This document shows, piece after piece, positions 1 to 6,395 of a stretch of 8,432 nucleotides of DNA (positions are counted from its first letter, which is position 1; every line of letters begins with the position of its first letter). The translations under genes and the position numbers were made by a program. The stretch covers positions 1 through 8,432 of the forward strand of contig JAPZAN010000197.1 in assembly GCA_027460605.1 (NCBI GenBank), in the 5' to 3' direction. Below the pieces are notes generated by a model. It ran no database searches. It saw only the letters and a list, made by a program, of their open reading frames with translations, and was not told where the DNA came from. This DNA is from Candidatus Methanoperedens sp. GTDB lineage: Archaea > Halobacteriota > Methanosarcinia > Methanosarcinales > Methanoperedenaceae.

Positions 1-446
1 TTATGCACTATCACAAAACCGCCATAAATTGCAGGTGCGACATTATCAGCATGAGCTGCTCCTGAAGCAGCTTTCTCCCCCTGCGCCGCTATCCTGACAA
101 GCTCTTCCCTTGAAAGACCGAGAGAGAACATTTCGTTTAGTGCAAATGCCACCCCTGCCGCTGGCGCCGCGCTGCTGCCAAGCCCGCTTGATAGTGGAAT
201 ACCCCTTTGTATCTTGATTTTCACAGGCTTATCAAGTAGCGAAGCAACAATTCCCGCAGTATTCTTTTTGGGGTCAACCGGCACGAATCGCGAATCTCTT
301 CCACTAACGGTTATTATTGTTTTATCGCTTTTTTCAACCTCTATTATATCGGCCGGGTTTTCAAGCGCTATTCCAAACACATCAAAGCCGGCGCCAAGGT
401 TGGCAGATGTCGCTGGAACCCTGACTTTCAGGTAATCCTTTCCCAT
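1..446 (-). CDS. thrB: Homoserine kinase (GHMP family), N-terminal 148 codons, cut by window edge
   Basis: Homoserine kinase phosphorylates L-homoserine with ATP to O-phosphohomoserine in threonine synthesis; it is cytosolic. The visible part reads PATSANLGAGFD at residues 11-22, the typical N-terminal signature of this enzyme. It also has the GHMP phosphate-binding loop PLSSGLGSSAA at 84-94 and AHADNVAPAIYGG at 131-143, close to the family's HPDNVAPA motif. Family members are about 300 residues, so roughly half the gene lies outside the window. The ATG at 446 is the first possible start, because an in-frame TAA lies three codons upstream. This ATG shares its A with the TAA stop of the preceding adenosine-specific kinase gene (TAATG). 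There is no separate Shine-Dalgarno site, so translation is probably coupled. The assignment is firm; other GHMP kinases lack this combination of motifs. Confidence 0.95.
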   Translation of the reverse strand, partial: MGKDYLKVRVPATSANLGAGFDVFGIALENPADIIEVEKSDKTIITVSGRDSRFVPVDPKKNTAGIVASLLDKPVKIKIQRGIPLSSGLGSSAAPAAGVAFALNEMFSLGLSREELVRIAAQGEKAASGAAHADNVAPAIYGGFVIVH

Positions 447-928
447 TATCTCTTATACCCGATTGAGCGCAGGAAGGTTTTTCGCTCTTCTTTGTCCTCA
501 ACACTCTCGATTCCCTTCGGACATTCACCATCAACGACTCCGAGGATGCCCCTGCCCTGTACGGTCTCTGCCACAATCACCTCGACAGGGTTTGCCGTAG
601 CGCAAAAGATATTGCATACCTCCTGCACGTTCTTTATGGCGTTCAGGACATTTATTGGATAAGCGTTTCTCATGAATACTATGAAGCTGTGACCACAACC
701 AAGCTCAAGAGCATTTTCTTCTGCCGCTTTTACCAGCTCATCGTCATTCCCGTCGCTGCGGACAAGGCACTTTCCCGAGGCTTCGGAGAACGCAAGCCCG
801 AATTTGATACCCGGGGCGCCAGTGATAAGGGTTTCGTATAAATCCTCAGCGCTTTTGATGAAATGCGTCTGCCCGAGAATAAGGTTTGTATCACGAGGCG
901 CAATGATTTTAATTGATTTTAATTCCAT
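446..928 (-). CDS. Adenosine-specific kinase (DUF355 / PF04008 family)
   Basis: This is a 160-residue protein matching the small, highly conserved archaeal and thermophile family annotated as adenosine-specific kinase. Recognisable blocks are SEASGK at 48-53, GHSFIVF at 79-85, INVLNAIKNV at 92-101, CATANPVEVIVAET at 109-122 and GRGILGVVDG at 125-134. The length is normal for the family and the gene looks intact. The ATG at 928 follows a GGAGG site with six bases between, and a TATA box lies about 38 bases upstream, so this is the first gene of a transcript continuing into thrB. The family name comes from structural and ligand work on a hyperthermophile homologue; its physiological role is still poorly defined. 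Coupling to homoserine kinase suggests co-expression but does not show a shared pathway. Confidence 0.92.
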   Translation of the reverse strand: MELKSIKIIAPRDTNLILGQTHFIKSAEDLYETLITGAPGIKFGLAFSEASGKCLVRSDGNDDELVKAAEENALELGCGHSFIVFMRNAYPINVLNAIKNVQEVCNIFCATANPVEVIVAETVQGRGILGVVDGECPKGIESVEDKEERKTFLRSIGYKR

Positions 929-934
929 AGGTTT

Positions 935-939
935 CCTCC
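935..939 (-). promoter_or_regulatory. Shine-Dalgarno site of the adenosine-specific kinase gene
   Basis: GGAGG on the minus strand lies six bases before the ATG at 928. It supports that start codon and shows the transcript has a short leader, not a leaderless start. Confidence 0.75.
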
Positions 940-961
940 CATGTTATTATTGGGTTTTTGG

Positions 962-970
962 TATTTATAT
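962..970 (-). promoter_or_regulatory. Archaeal TATA box for the adenosine-specific kinase-thrB transcript
   Basis: The minus strand reads ATATAAATA, close to the methanogen TATA consensus. Its centre is about 38 bases before the ATG. With the usual 25-27 bases from TATA to transcription start, the transcript would begin near 940, just upstream of the GGAGG site. The purine-rich BRE expected just upstream is weak (AGTAGTC). The site lies in the 63-base gap between two genes, where a promoter is expected. Confidence 0.65.
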
Positions 971-991
971 GACTACTATGGGCTGAATTAA

Positions 992-1954
992 TTATTTTGC
1001 CAGCTTCAAAATCCCTACCAGTACGCAGGCGCTTATTATATTTATCAGGTATCGCTCCCCGGTATATTGTTTCATAAAAAAATAAACAAGAACGAAGGCT
1101 GAAATTGATATTATAATACGAAGTTTTGAAGAATTATCAAAAAGATTTACCAGTCTTATAAACATGTAGTTGCACACCAGGGCAAAAACAGACAATATCG
1201 GCAGTAATATCAAAAACATTACAACATATAAAAAGAATGCCGGATTCAATTTCAATAATATCCAGAAAATCCCTGTGAAAACAAGCACAGATAGTAATGT
1301 GTAAACAGGGAATTTGTAAAATCCTTCTATCAACGATTGTAAGTCCCCCTGCATGCCGGATTTTTTATCAATTGAACTTGGTTTTGCAGCCGAAAAAGAA
1401 AAAGTTAAAATCAACAGCAAAAGAATGTTTTCAACTCTGGAATAATCGAGGTTTACCAGCAGCAGCCCGACGGTTTTTACGATATAGGGAATTAAACCGA
1501 GGTATAAACCTGAAAATACGCTAGCCAGTTCTAACGACCCGAAATCAAAGGTGAAATTCCCAAGGTCAATGTAATGCAAATATCCCAATAGTATCGCCAC
1601 CATTAGCGGCGGCACAAATGCCGGGGATGCGCTGATTAATTGGGTAGCCAGCCACTGGAAAAATCCGGAGCCGCTGCTGTAATGCGTAACATGCCCGCCG
1701 GTTGAGGAGACTTTAAATTCTTTTATTTTATTCAGGGTCAGGAGCGCTGTAATGGCATGGCTGAGTTCATGGATGAATACGCCCCACCAGTTCATTGCCC
1801 GGAACAATCGCGGGTGTTTGAATGAGATGTTGCCGAGATGGCGGCTGACTATGTTTATTGTAATTGATTGGATTATTAGTACGGAGAGAACTACAATTAG
1901 AAATGAGAAAGGGATGATGAAGAGATTTATGAGATTTGGGTTAATGTCGTTCAT
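992..1954 (-). CDS. Multi-spanning membrane protein with HELSH zinc-protease motif (M50B-like)
   Basis: A 320-residue integral membrane protein with perhaps eight or nine hydrophobic segments, for example near residues 10-33, 104-126, 143-163, 217-234, 238-262, 278-294 and 302-318. FIHELSHAI at 60-68 is an HExxH zinc-binding motif with H62, E63 and H66, placed at a membrane segment as in site-2-type peptidases. It is followed by GGHV at 86-89, resembling the conserved glycine pair of M50B-like proteins. I do not see the classical third-ligand motif (NPxxPLDG type), so proteolytic activity is inferred and no substrate can be named. The start is fixed by an in-frame TAA two codons upstream of the ATG at 1954. 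The Shine-Dalgarno site is weak (AAGG, too close). It sits 16 bases after hicB and may be read from the same transcript. Confidence 0.75.
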   Translation of the reverse strand: MNDINPNLINLFIIPFSFLIVVLSVLIIQSITINIVSRHLGNISFKHPRLFRAMNWWGVFIHELSHAITALLTLNKIKEFKVSSTGGHVTHYSSGSGFFQWLATQLISASPAFVPPLMVAILLGYLHYIDLGNFTFDFGSLELASVFSGLYLGLIPYIVKTVGLLLVNLDYSRVENILLLLILTFSFSAAKPSSIDKKSGMQGDLQSLIEGFYKFPVYTLLSVLVFTGIFWILLKLNPAFFLYVVMFLILLPILSVFALVCNYMFIRLVNLFDNSSKLRIIISISAFVLVYFFMKQYTGERYLINIISACVLVGILKLAK

Positions 1955-1970
1955 GCCTTAATGCACTTTT

Positions 1971-2189
1971 CTAAGCGTATATCAGCCTACCTTTAGGCTT
2001 TGGTACTTCCCTTCCAAGTTCCATAGCAGTTTCTATCCATTCTTTTATTACAGTGAGTGTATTTTTTATCGCTTCTTCGTACGTCCTGCCATCCGCCATG
2101 CAACCAGGAAGCTCAGGCACTTCCGCAATATAGGCGTCGTCATCTTCACTCCAATATACGACCATTTCGTATTTTATATCCTCTTTCAT
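1971..2189 (-). CDS. hicB: HicB-family antitoxin (short form)
   Basis: This 72-residue protein has the partial RNase H-like fold signature of HicB antitoxins: YWSEDDDAYIAEVPELPGCMADG at about residues 12-34, then TYEEAIKNTLTVIKEWI. HicB proteins bind and neutralise the RNA-cleaving HicA toxin. The sequence stops after GREVPKPKGRLIYA and has no C-terminal helix-turn-helix or ribbon-helix-helix, so it may not repress its own promoter as longer HicB proteins do. The ATG at 2189 lies two bases after the hicA stop. A strong GGAGG site inside the last hicA codons gives the antitoxin better translation initiation than the toxin. Family identity is clear; activity is inferred. Confidence 0.9.
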   Translation of the reverse strand: MKEDIKYEMVVYWSEDDDAYIAEVPELPGCMADGRTYEEAIKNTLTVIKEWIETAMELGREVPKPKGRLIYA

Positions 2190-2191
2190 AT

Positions 2192-2449
2192 TCAGTCCTC
2201 CATTAAATGGAATTTATATTTAAGAAACAAGTTTCTTACCTGTTTGACTTGATATTGTTTTGCATTTCCATCCTTCAATGGCTGTAAGTTAATTATTTCA
2301 AAAATATGTTCTTTCGAAAATATATAATGATCTCCCCGTATTCTCTCGGAAAAACCGTAACGCAATAAAAGTTTTCTCAAATCATTGAATTTTATGTTCC
2401 GGTCGCTTTTGCCGGTGAGAATTTTATCGAGAGTTTTATCCCTGCTCAT
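2192..2449 (-). CDS. hicA: HicA-family mRNA interferase toxin
   Basis: An 85-residue protein of the HicA type, a small dsRBD-fold ribonuclease that cleaves mRNA and is held inactive by HicB. Diagnostic parts are KFNDLRKLLLRYGFSERIRG at about residues 20-39, GDHYIF at 39-44 with the expected catalytic histidine H41, and the C-terminal AKQYQVKQVRNLFLKY. It resembles the subfamily common in cyanobacteria and methanogens, with an N-terminal LDKIL.G.SD stretch. The ATG at 2449 overlaps the stop of the upstream HEPN-like gene by four bases (ATGA). The only Shine-Dalgarno candidate is AAGGG with four bases of spacing. The gene is intact; toxicity has not been shown. Confidence 0.9.
   Translation of the reverse strand: MSRDKTLDKILTGKSDRNIKFNDLRKLLLRYGFSERIRGDHYIFSKEHIFEIINLQPLKDGNAKQYQVKQVRNLFLKYKFHLMED
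2197..2201 (-). promoter_or_regulatory. Shine-Dalgarno site of hicB inside the hicA 3' end
   Basis: GGAGG lies within the final codons of hicA, seven bases before the hicB ATG. It fixes the hicB start and suggests the antitoxin is translated more strongly than the toxin, whose own site is weak. Confidence 0.75.
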
Positions 2450-3264
2450 ACAACCCTTGATCCAGTCAAATCATTTATATTATTAATAAATTCTTTCATC
2501 TTATCATATTTTTCAGGATAGAAACCATATGTAATAGGATTAAAAAAAGAATCATCTAAAGAAATACCTCCAACCAACTTACGTATTAACTTTTCATCAA
2601 TTAAAATTTTAATCTCTTCAATTAGCTGTGGTTCAATATTCTGAATACTCAGGTTCTTGATTAAATCTATAAAAGCCCAAGTATATTTATTATTAGTATC
2701 TTTTAAAAATCCAATGAAATAATCCTTATAATCCAAGGAATTAATGTAGCTTACAAATAGTTCAAAAACAAAGTTTAGATATTCGTAGTTTAATTTTTTA
2801 ATTTCTGCGTAGGCTTTTGGAAATTCAGTTTCAAGAATTGAATGATTTATCTGATGCGAGATTATAAAGAAATCATAGCTATTATTTTCTCTTATTTTTT
2901 TGATTTTTTCCAGTTTTAGACCTAAGATTTTTATTTTATTGTATAATTTTGTATAATCGCCAATATGTTGCAAATTCCTTAACAAATCATCAACCGATTT
3001 TCCTGATTTTCTTTCAAATTTATTTTCTTTTCCACTTAGAAAATTATGTAAGTCGCTATGGTATTTGGGGCAATCTTTTATACCTATTAAACATATAAAT
3101 CTACCACAGTGCATTAGAGAGTAATAATTCGCAGTAATCGCCCACGAATAACAATTTTTTTTGTATAGTTGCTGACCAACTGCATAGTCATGGATAATTG
3201 TAGCTAATTGACAATATATTTTATAAATTTCCTGCGTTTCTTCATCTGTAGGAGGTAGTGTCAT
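2446..3264 (-). CDS. Hypothetical HEPN-like protein, very AT-rich
   Basis: A 272-residue protein I cannot assign to a named family with certainty. The N-terminal half has HEPN features: a helix with SWAITANYYSLMHCGRF at 40-56, comparable to the AYYAMFHAAR helix of HEPN proteins; H-S-D-L-H-N-F-L at 69-76; and IRENNSYDF at 124-132, where HEPN domains carry an R-x-x-A-D-Y-type ending. The expected RNase motif (R-x4-6-H) is not clean, so nuclease activity is uncertain. Residues 150-272 are charged, probably helical and unrecognised. The gene is far richer in A+T than its neighbours (positions 2881-2940 have 10 G or C in 60; an mmp7 stretch at 3721-3780 has 27 in 60), suggesting transfer. Its ATG overlaps the mmp7 stop by four bases, and its stop overlaps the hicA start by four, so it is translationally linked on both sides. 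Confidence 0.7.
   Translation of the reverse strand: MTLPPTDEETQEIYKIYCQLATIIHDYAVGQQLYKKNCYSWAITANYYSLMHCGRFICLIGIKDCPKYHSDLHNFLSGKENKFERKSGKSVDDLLRNLQHIGDYTKLYNKIKILGLKLEKIKKIRENNSYDFFIISHQINHSILETEFPKAYAEIKKLNYEYLNFVFELFVSYINSLDYKDYFIGFLKDTNNKYTWAFIDLIKNLSIQNIEPQLIEEIKILIDEKLIRKLVGGISLDDSFFNPITYGFYPEKYDKMKEFINNINDLTGSRVV
2473..2480 (-). promoter_or_regulatory. Possible internal TATA box for hicA
   Basis: ATATAAAT on the minus strand, within the 3' end of the HEPN-like gene, matches the core of the better-placed box upstream of the adenosine-specific kinase. It is centred about 27 bases before the hicA ATG, which would give a leaderless hicAB transcript. The surrounding DNA is AT-rich, so a chance match is quite possible. 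Confidence 0.3.
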
Positions 3265-4187
3265 ATCACAAACCCCGTCTCACTCTTCGGCCTCGGCTTA
3301 ATCAAAATAAAATTCCTCATCTTCGAAGGCAAAACCTGCGCCACCTCCTTCATCGTAACCCCTTCAACGAACCTGATGTTCTCTAACATCTCATGGAACT
3401 CCTCATAAGGCAGTTTGACCCTCGCGCCGTTCAACTGCAATGTTATCGGAAGAGGATGAAGACTGTCGATTATCTCCTGAACCTGCTCCTCGATTTCTTT
3501 CTTGATGCGCGGCGGAGCTATGGAAGGCGGGTCTTTTGCAATCTCTTTCCTGACATCATCCAGGACTTTACCAATTACTTCCGCAAGCTTATCCAGGGTG
3601 CGAAGCTCCTCGGAATGCCGCATATGATGCAAAATCCTGCCAAAATTGCCCACGTACGCGGTTGCATTCGGGACATCCTCAGTTCTCAATTCAGGCGCGC
3701 CCGTGACCACAACCGGTATTTCAATCCCCTCGTAAAGCCTTTTTGACTTTTCGATGATGCAGTGCTCATAATTCCCCAGGATGAAAACAGCCACATCATG
3801 TTCATTAATAAGGTCGCGTTCATAAGCCGTAAGCTGGCAAATCCTCTTCCCGACTCCACGCGCAAGCCCGACCATATTTGTCTTGGCGCCCTGTTTTCTC
3901 AGGAACTCCGCCACATCGCAATCAAGGTGCGGGAGATGATGATAAGCAAGCGTTGGCGCGACGGTGGCGATTTCGCTTCCTGTAAGCGGTGCCCGCGTGA
4001 GCTTTCCGAGAAGCTCTTTTGCCTTGGCTTCAACGATTGCGATATCATTTATGGGGACAAGCATCAACAGGACGACTTCGGTCTGCATCACGTTTTTCTG
4101 GAGGATATATCCGCCAAGGTCTTCCACCAGTTCCACTAAATGATTGTGCTTATAGACACCGCCTACATACATAATAGGTTCAAGCAT
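3261..4187 (-). CDS. mmp7: Methanogenesis marker protein 7, MCR activation complex subunit
   Basis: A 308-residue protein recognised by its overall sequence and by GLARGVGKRICQLTAYERDL at 107-126, followed by VAVFILGNYEHCIIEKSKR and VVVTGAPEL. Mmp7 is a reported component of the ATP-dependent MCR activation complex with McrC, Mmp17, Mmp3 and the A2 ATPase. That complex carries large iron-sulfur clusters that pass electrons to coenzyme F430. Its only cysteines, C90, C117 and C143, are therefore candidate cluster ligands; this is my inference. The length fits the family and the C-terminus looks complete. The ATG at 4187 has GGAGG seven bases upstream and overlaps the mmp17 end by eight bases. 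The stop is shared with the start of the HEPN-like gene (ATGA). It is the last gene of the mmp operon proper. Confidence 0.93.
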   Translation of the reverse strand: MLEPIMYVGGVYKHNHLVELVEDLGGYILQKNVMQTEVVLLMLVPINDIAIVEAKAKELLGKLTRAPLTGSEIATVAPTLAYHHLPHLDCDVAEFLRKQGAKTNMVGLARGVGKRICQLTAYERDLINEHDVAVFILGNYEHCIIEKSKRLYEGIEIPVVVTGAPELRTEDVPNATAYVGNFGRILHHMRHSEELRTLDKLAEVIGKVLDDVRKEIAKDPPSIAPPRIKKEIEEQVQEIIDSLHPLPITLQLNGARVKLPYEEFHEMLENIRFVEGVTMKEVAQVLPSKMRNFILIKPRPKSETGFVI

Positions 4188-4782
4188 TTTCTTCCCTCCG
4201 CAGTGACTCCAGCATGTCCTTTCCTTTCGCCAGCCATTCAGGCTTCAGCGTATCCTCGGAAGCCACGAAAAGTACATGCGACATCGAAAGCTCATGTTTT
4301 CGCACCCTGAAACCTTCTGGTATTATGCGAAGGGCAATGGCATCGATGAGCCTGTCAAGGACTTCCTGCTGGGGCTCCTCGATTACAAGTTCGCGCATGG
4401 CGTCCAGTTCTTTTATCGGGTCTGTTTTTACAATTAATACTTTCTTATCGGGCTGCTCGATATTTTCCTTGCCGTATCTTGCCCAGAGTTTATTGAGTAA
4501 TTTAACTGTGAATGCTTCTTTATCAATTTCTATTTTAATCTCGTCCTTTCCTAGCGAACCCATATCGACTTTGGCAAAATCCTTAAGCTTGATAGAAGGT
4601 GTGCCAAGGCGCAGCAAGGCTGCAAATATGAAAACTGGTTCAACCGGGTCCACAAAAACCCGCAAACGCCCTATAACACGCGAGAGGGAAAGGTCTGCAA
4701 TTGTATCCATTATAAGGCTTCGTGTGGTTTTAGCCCCGACAGCATCGGGAGATTCAACAATAAATGTCTCAAGCTGTTCCAT
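4180..4782 (-). CDS. mmp17: Methanogenesis marker protein 17, MCR activation complex subunit
   Basis: A 200-residue cytosolic protein with no cysteine, recognised by position and sequence (MEQLETFIVESPDAVGA at the N-terminus, and LRVFVDPVEPVFIFAALLR at about 41-59). Family members are near 190-200 residues, so it looks complete. Mmp17 is reported with Mmp7, Mmp3, McrC and A2 in the MCR activation complex; without cysteines it is more likely a structural or docking subunit than a cluster carrier (inference). The ATG at 4782 follows an AGGAG site overlapping the mmp15 TAG stop, with five bases of spacing. Its end overlaps the mmp7 start by eight bases. Because of this coupling, the upstream break in mmp15 could lower mmp17 and mmp7 translation unless their own ribosome sites suffice. 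Confidence 0.9.
   Translation of the reverse strand: MEQLETFIVESPDAVGAKTTRSLIMDTIADLSLSRVIGRLRVFVDPVEPVFIFAALLRLGTPSIKLKDFAKVDMGSLGKDEIKIEIDKEAFTVKLLNKLWARYGKENIEQPDKKVLIVKTDPIKELDAMRELVIEEPQQEVLDRLIDAIALRIIPEGFRVRKHELSMSHVLFVASEDTLKPEWLAKGKDMLESLRREENA
4195..4199 (-). promoter_or_regulatory. Shine-Dalgarno site of mmp7 inside mmp17
   Basis: GGAGG in the last codons of mmp17, seven bases before the ATG at 4187, supports that start despite the eight-base overlap of the two genes. Confidence 0.7.
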
Positions 4783-4790
4783 TGTAGCTC

Positions 4791-5946
4791 CTATTTGGAA
4801 ATGAATCCTGAAACAAGCAGCGCCGCCCCTACCGCTCCTATATACTGCGCGTTGTCGGGGACGATGACCTTTACTTTTAACAATTCCTCAACTGCCTTTG
4901 GCAGCCCTTCAATAAGAGAGGTGCCGCCAACCATTATAACAGGTTCCTTCACATCAATCTCCTGGAGCTGCTGCTCGAATAATTGTTCTGCGACGCTGTG
5001 ACAGGCTGCCGCTGCCACATCCTCGGGAGCGCTTCCTGCTGCCAGTGAATTTACAAGGGACTGGATACCGAAGACGATGCAGTAGCTGTTCATCTTGACA
5101 TTCTCGGCTTTTCCTTTCACTGCAAGCGCCCCAAGCTCAGTTATGCTCACGCCGAGCCTTTTTGCAGTCATTTCAAGGAACCTGCCCGAAGCCCCTGCGC
5201 AGATGCCGCCCATCGTGAACATTCCGGGAATGCCGTCAATGACGGATATCGCCTTATTGTCCATGCCTCCGATATCAAGAACGGTCGCCGTTCCTTTTTG
5301 CTTGCCTGCAAGGTAAACTGCCCCTTTTGAATTAACCGTAATTTCTTCCTGGATAAGGTCTGCCTTGAAATGTTCCCCGATAAGGAAACGCCCGTAACCT
5401 GTGGTACCGAGAGCCTGTATTTCTTCGCGTTTAACCCCTGCTTCCTTCAATGCATTGGCATACGCTTCCTCCTGAATCAATTCCTGCCGTAAGACCGCTC
5501 TGCTTTTCTCTTGCAAGCAGGCTCTTCCTGCGGGCTGTGGTGGTGAGCGCCTCCATTCTTGTAAGAAGGGTTCCCGCAGTTGTTCGTTCCGTGAATGAGT
5601 AACTTATGACCGGGATACCGGTTTTTTCATGTATGTAGCGGCGCACTTCGCTCCTCACAAGTGCGGCTTCGGCGCACCTGAAGCAGGTGGCAACAAAAAC
5701 AGCATCGACATGCACCTTTCCGGTCACAATGGCTTTTGCCCGCGCCATCACAAGCTTGAGGTCGGGACTTGCCACTTTAAGCCCGAATTCCTCTTCGATT
5801 GATTCAATATCCGCAATATCCACTTCGGGATAGACCATAACCGCATTTACCTGCTTGACAGCGGAATCTATTTCTTTCTGTATCCCGCTATACTCTGCGC
5901 CGCATGAAAGCTGGGCTATCCTCACAGGGTTTTCAGTTGAAGTCAT
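4791..5946 (-). pseudogene. mmp15: Methanogenesis marker protein 15 (2-hydroxyacyl-CoA dehydratase activase-like), disrupted by internal deletion and frameshift
   Basis: The first frame (5946 to about 5470) encodes 159 normal residues: an Mmp15-type N-terminal region with C15 and a CFRC motif (C88, C91), ending in GIDSG, the start of the ASKHA phosphate-1 loop. This frame then drifts into SVCQCIEGSRG and stops at 5431-5433. The second frame resumes the family with EEAYANALKEAG from 5471 and runs to 4791. It contains TGYGR, DIGGMDNKAI, GGICAGASGRF and NSYCIVFG; the latter two hold the cysteines matching the [4Fe-4S] ligands of dehydratase activases. Between GIDSG and GYGR about 24 residues remain where HgdC-type activases have about 54. 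The STTTK part of the ATP loop and the following strands are absent. A simple frame correction would not restore an ATPase. Either a real deletion or an assembly error explains this. Start ATG overlaps the mmp5 stop (ATGA) and follows GGAGG. Confidence 0.85.
5467..5475 (-). other. Deletion and frameshift junction inside mmp15
   Basis: The minus strand reads TCAGGAGGA. TCAGGA belongs to the Ser-Gly of the ATP loop in the first frame, and GAGGAA to the Glu-Glu of the downstream family sequence in the second frame. The shared GA/GGA bases fit a microhomology deletion whose size leaves a remainder of two after division by three. Confidence 0.7.
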
Positions 5947-6395
5947 TTCTTTTCCTCCGCGGGTTTGAGGGATTTTAAGAATTCCGATATTTTATATACA
6001 AATTCTTTCGCATCTTCCTCGGTTGATGGATAATCCAGCTCAAGAAGCGGGATTTTTTTAGCCCGCAATAAGAAATTGACAAGTTCATTCGTCCTCGCGC
6101 AGCCCATGCAGCCAAACGATATTACGGGGTCGCGGACAACAATGGCAGCTTCTGCATTCTTAAGAAGCGGGTCAAAAAGCGACATCCTTCCCCTCACGCC
6201 TGACGGGACTTCCACAGCCGCATATTTCAACCCGAACTTCGGGTCTTCGGGCGTGATGTTCAAAGGGGGTGAATCAAGTCCCTGTGATTTGACTTTCTTC
6301 CCTATTTCCTGCATTATTGCAAGCGGTTCATGACCAAAGCGTTCAACCAGGTCCGAAAGAATAAGACTGTTTGTAGGATAAATAAAAACCTTCAT
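5943..6395 (-). CDS. mmp5: Methanogenesis marker protein 5
   Basis: A 150-residue cytosolic protein recognised by its operon position, size and the block VISFGCMGCARTNELV at about 91-106. The C96-x-x-C99 pair could bind metal or undergo redox change, but no biochemical role is established for Mmp5. VEVPSGVRGRMSLFDPLLKNA at 61-81 is another block. The C-terminus is a charged tail ending in AEEKK. The start at 6395 overlaps the mmp6 stop by four bases (ATGA), with an AGAGGT ribosome site six bases upstream; its own stop overlaps the mmp15 start by four bases. Tight coupling to mmp6 and mmp15 suggests fixed stoichiometry. It looks complete. Confidence 0.88.
   Translation of the reverse strand: MKVFIYPTNSLILSDLVERFGHEPLAIMQEIGKKVKSQGLDSPPLNITPEDPKFGLKYAAVEVPSGVRGRMSLFDPLLKNAEAAIVVRDPVISFGCMGCARTNELVNFLLRAKKIPLLELDYPSTEEDAKEFVYKISEFLKSLKPAEEKK

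Noticed and set aside
929..991. CCCAT and ATGGG as an inverted repeat or terminator around the promoter
   Set aside because: Only five bases with a spacer of about 35, and no T-run follows the preceding stop codon, so neither an operator nor a terminator is supported.
1971..3264. Mobile element boundaries around the AT-rich module
   Set aside because: No transposase, integrase, terminal inverted repeats or target-site duplication were seen at either end; only composition suggests transfer.
3301..3314. AATTTTATTTTGAT upstream of the HEPN-like gene as a promoter
   Set aside because: It lies inside conserved mmp7 coding sequence, is a poor match to the archaeal TATA consensus, and the ATGA overlap already explains expression.
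3393..4139. Two plus-strand open frames opposite mmp7
   Set aside because: Antisense to the well-conserved mmp7, without family motifs or ribosome sites; best explained as shadows.
4214..4804. Long open frame of 196 codons on the plus strand opposite mmp17
   Set aside because: It is the antisense shadow of a clear conserved gene, is serine-rich with low-complexity composition, and matches no family I recognise.
5431..5475. Programmed frameshift in mmp15
   Set aside because: No slippery heptamer or stop-adjacent shift site is seen, and a frame change alone would still leave out about 30 conserved residues, including the ATP loop.
4791..5516. The 241-codon frame from the ATG at 5516 as an independent gene
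   Set aside because: Its first 15 or so residues are an out-of-frame reading of the end of the first mmp15 half; homology starts only at EEAYANAL. It has no ribosome site I trust, so I treat it as the rear half of a broken mmp15.
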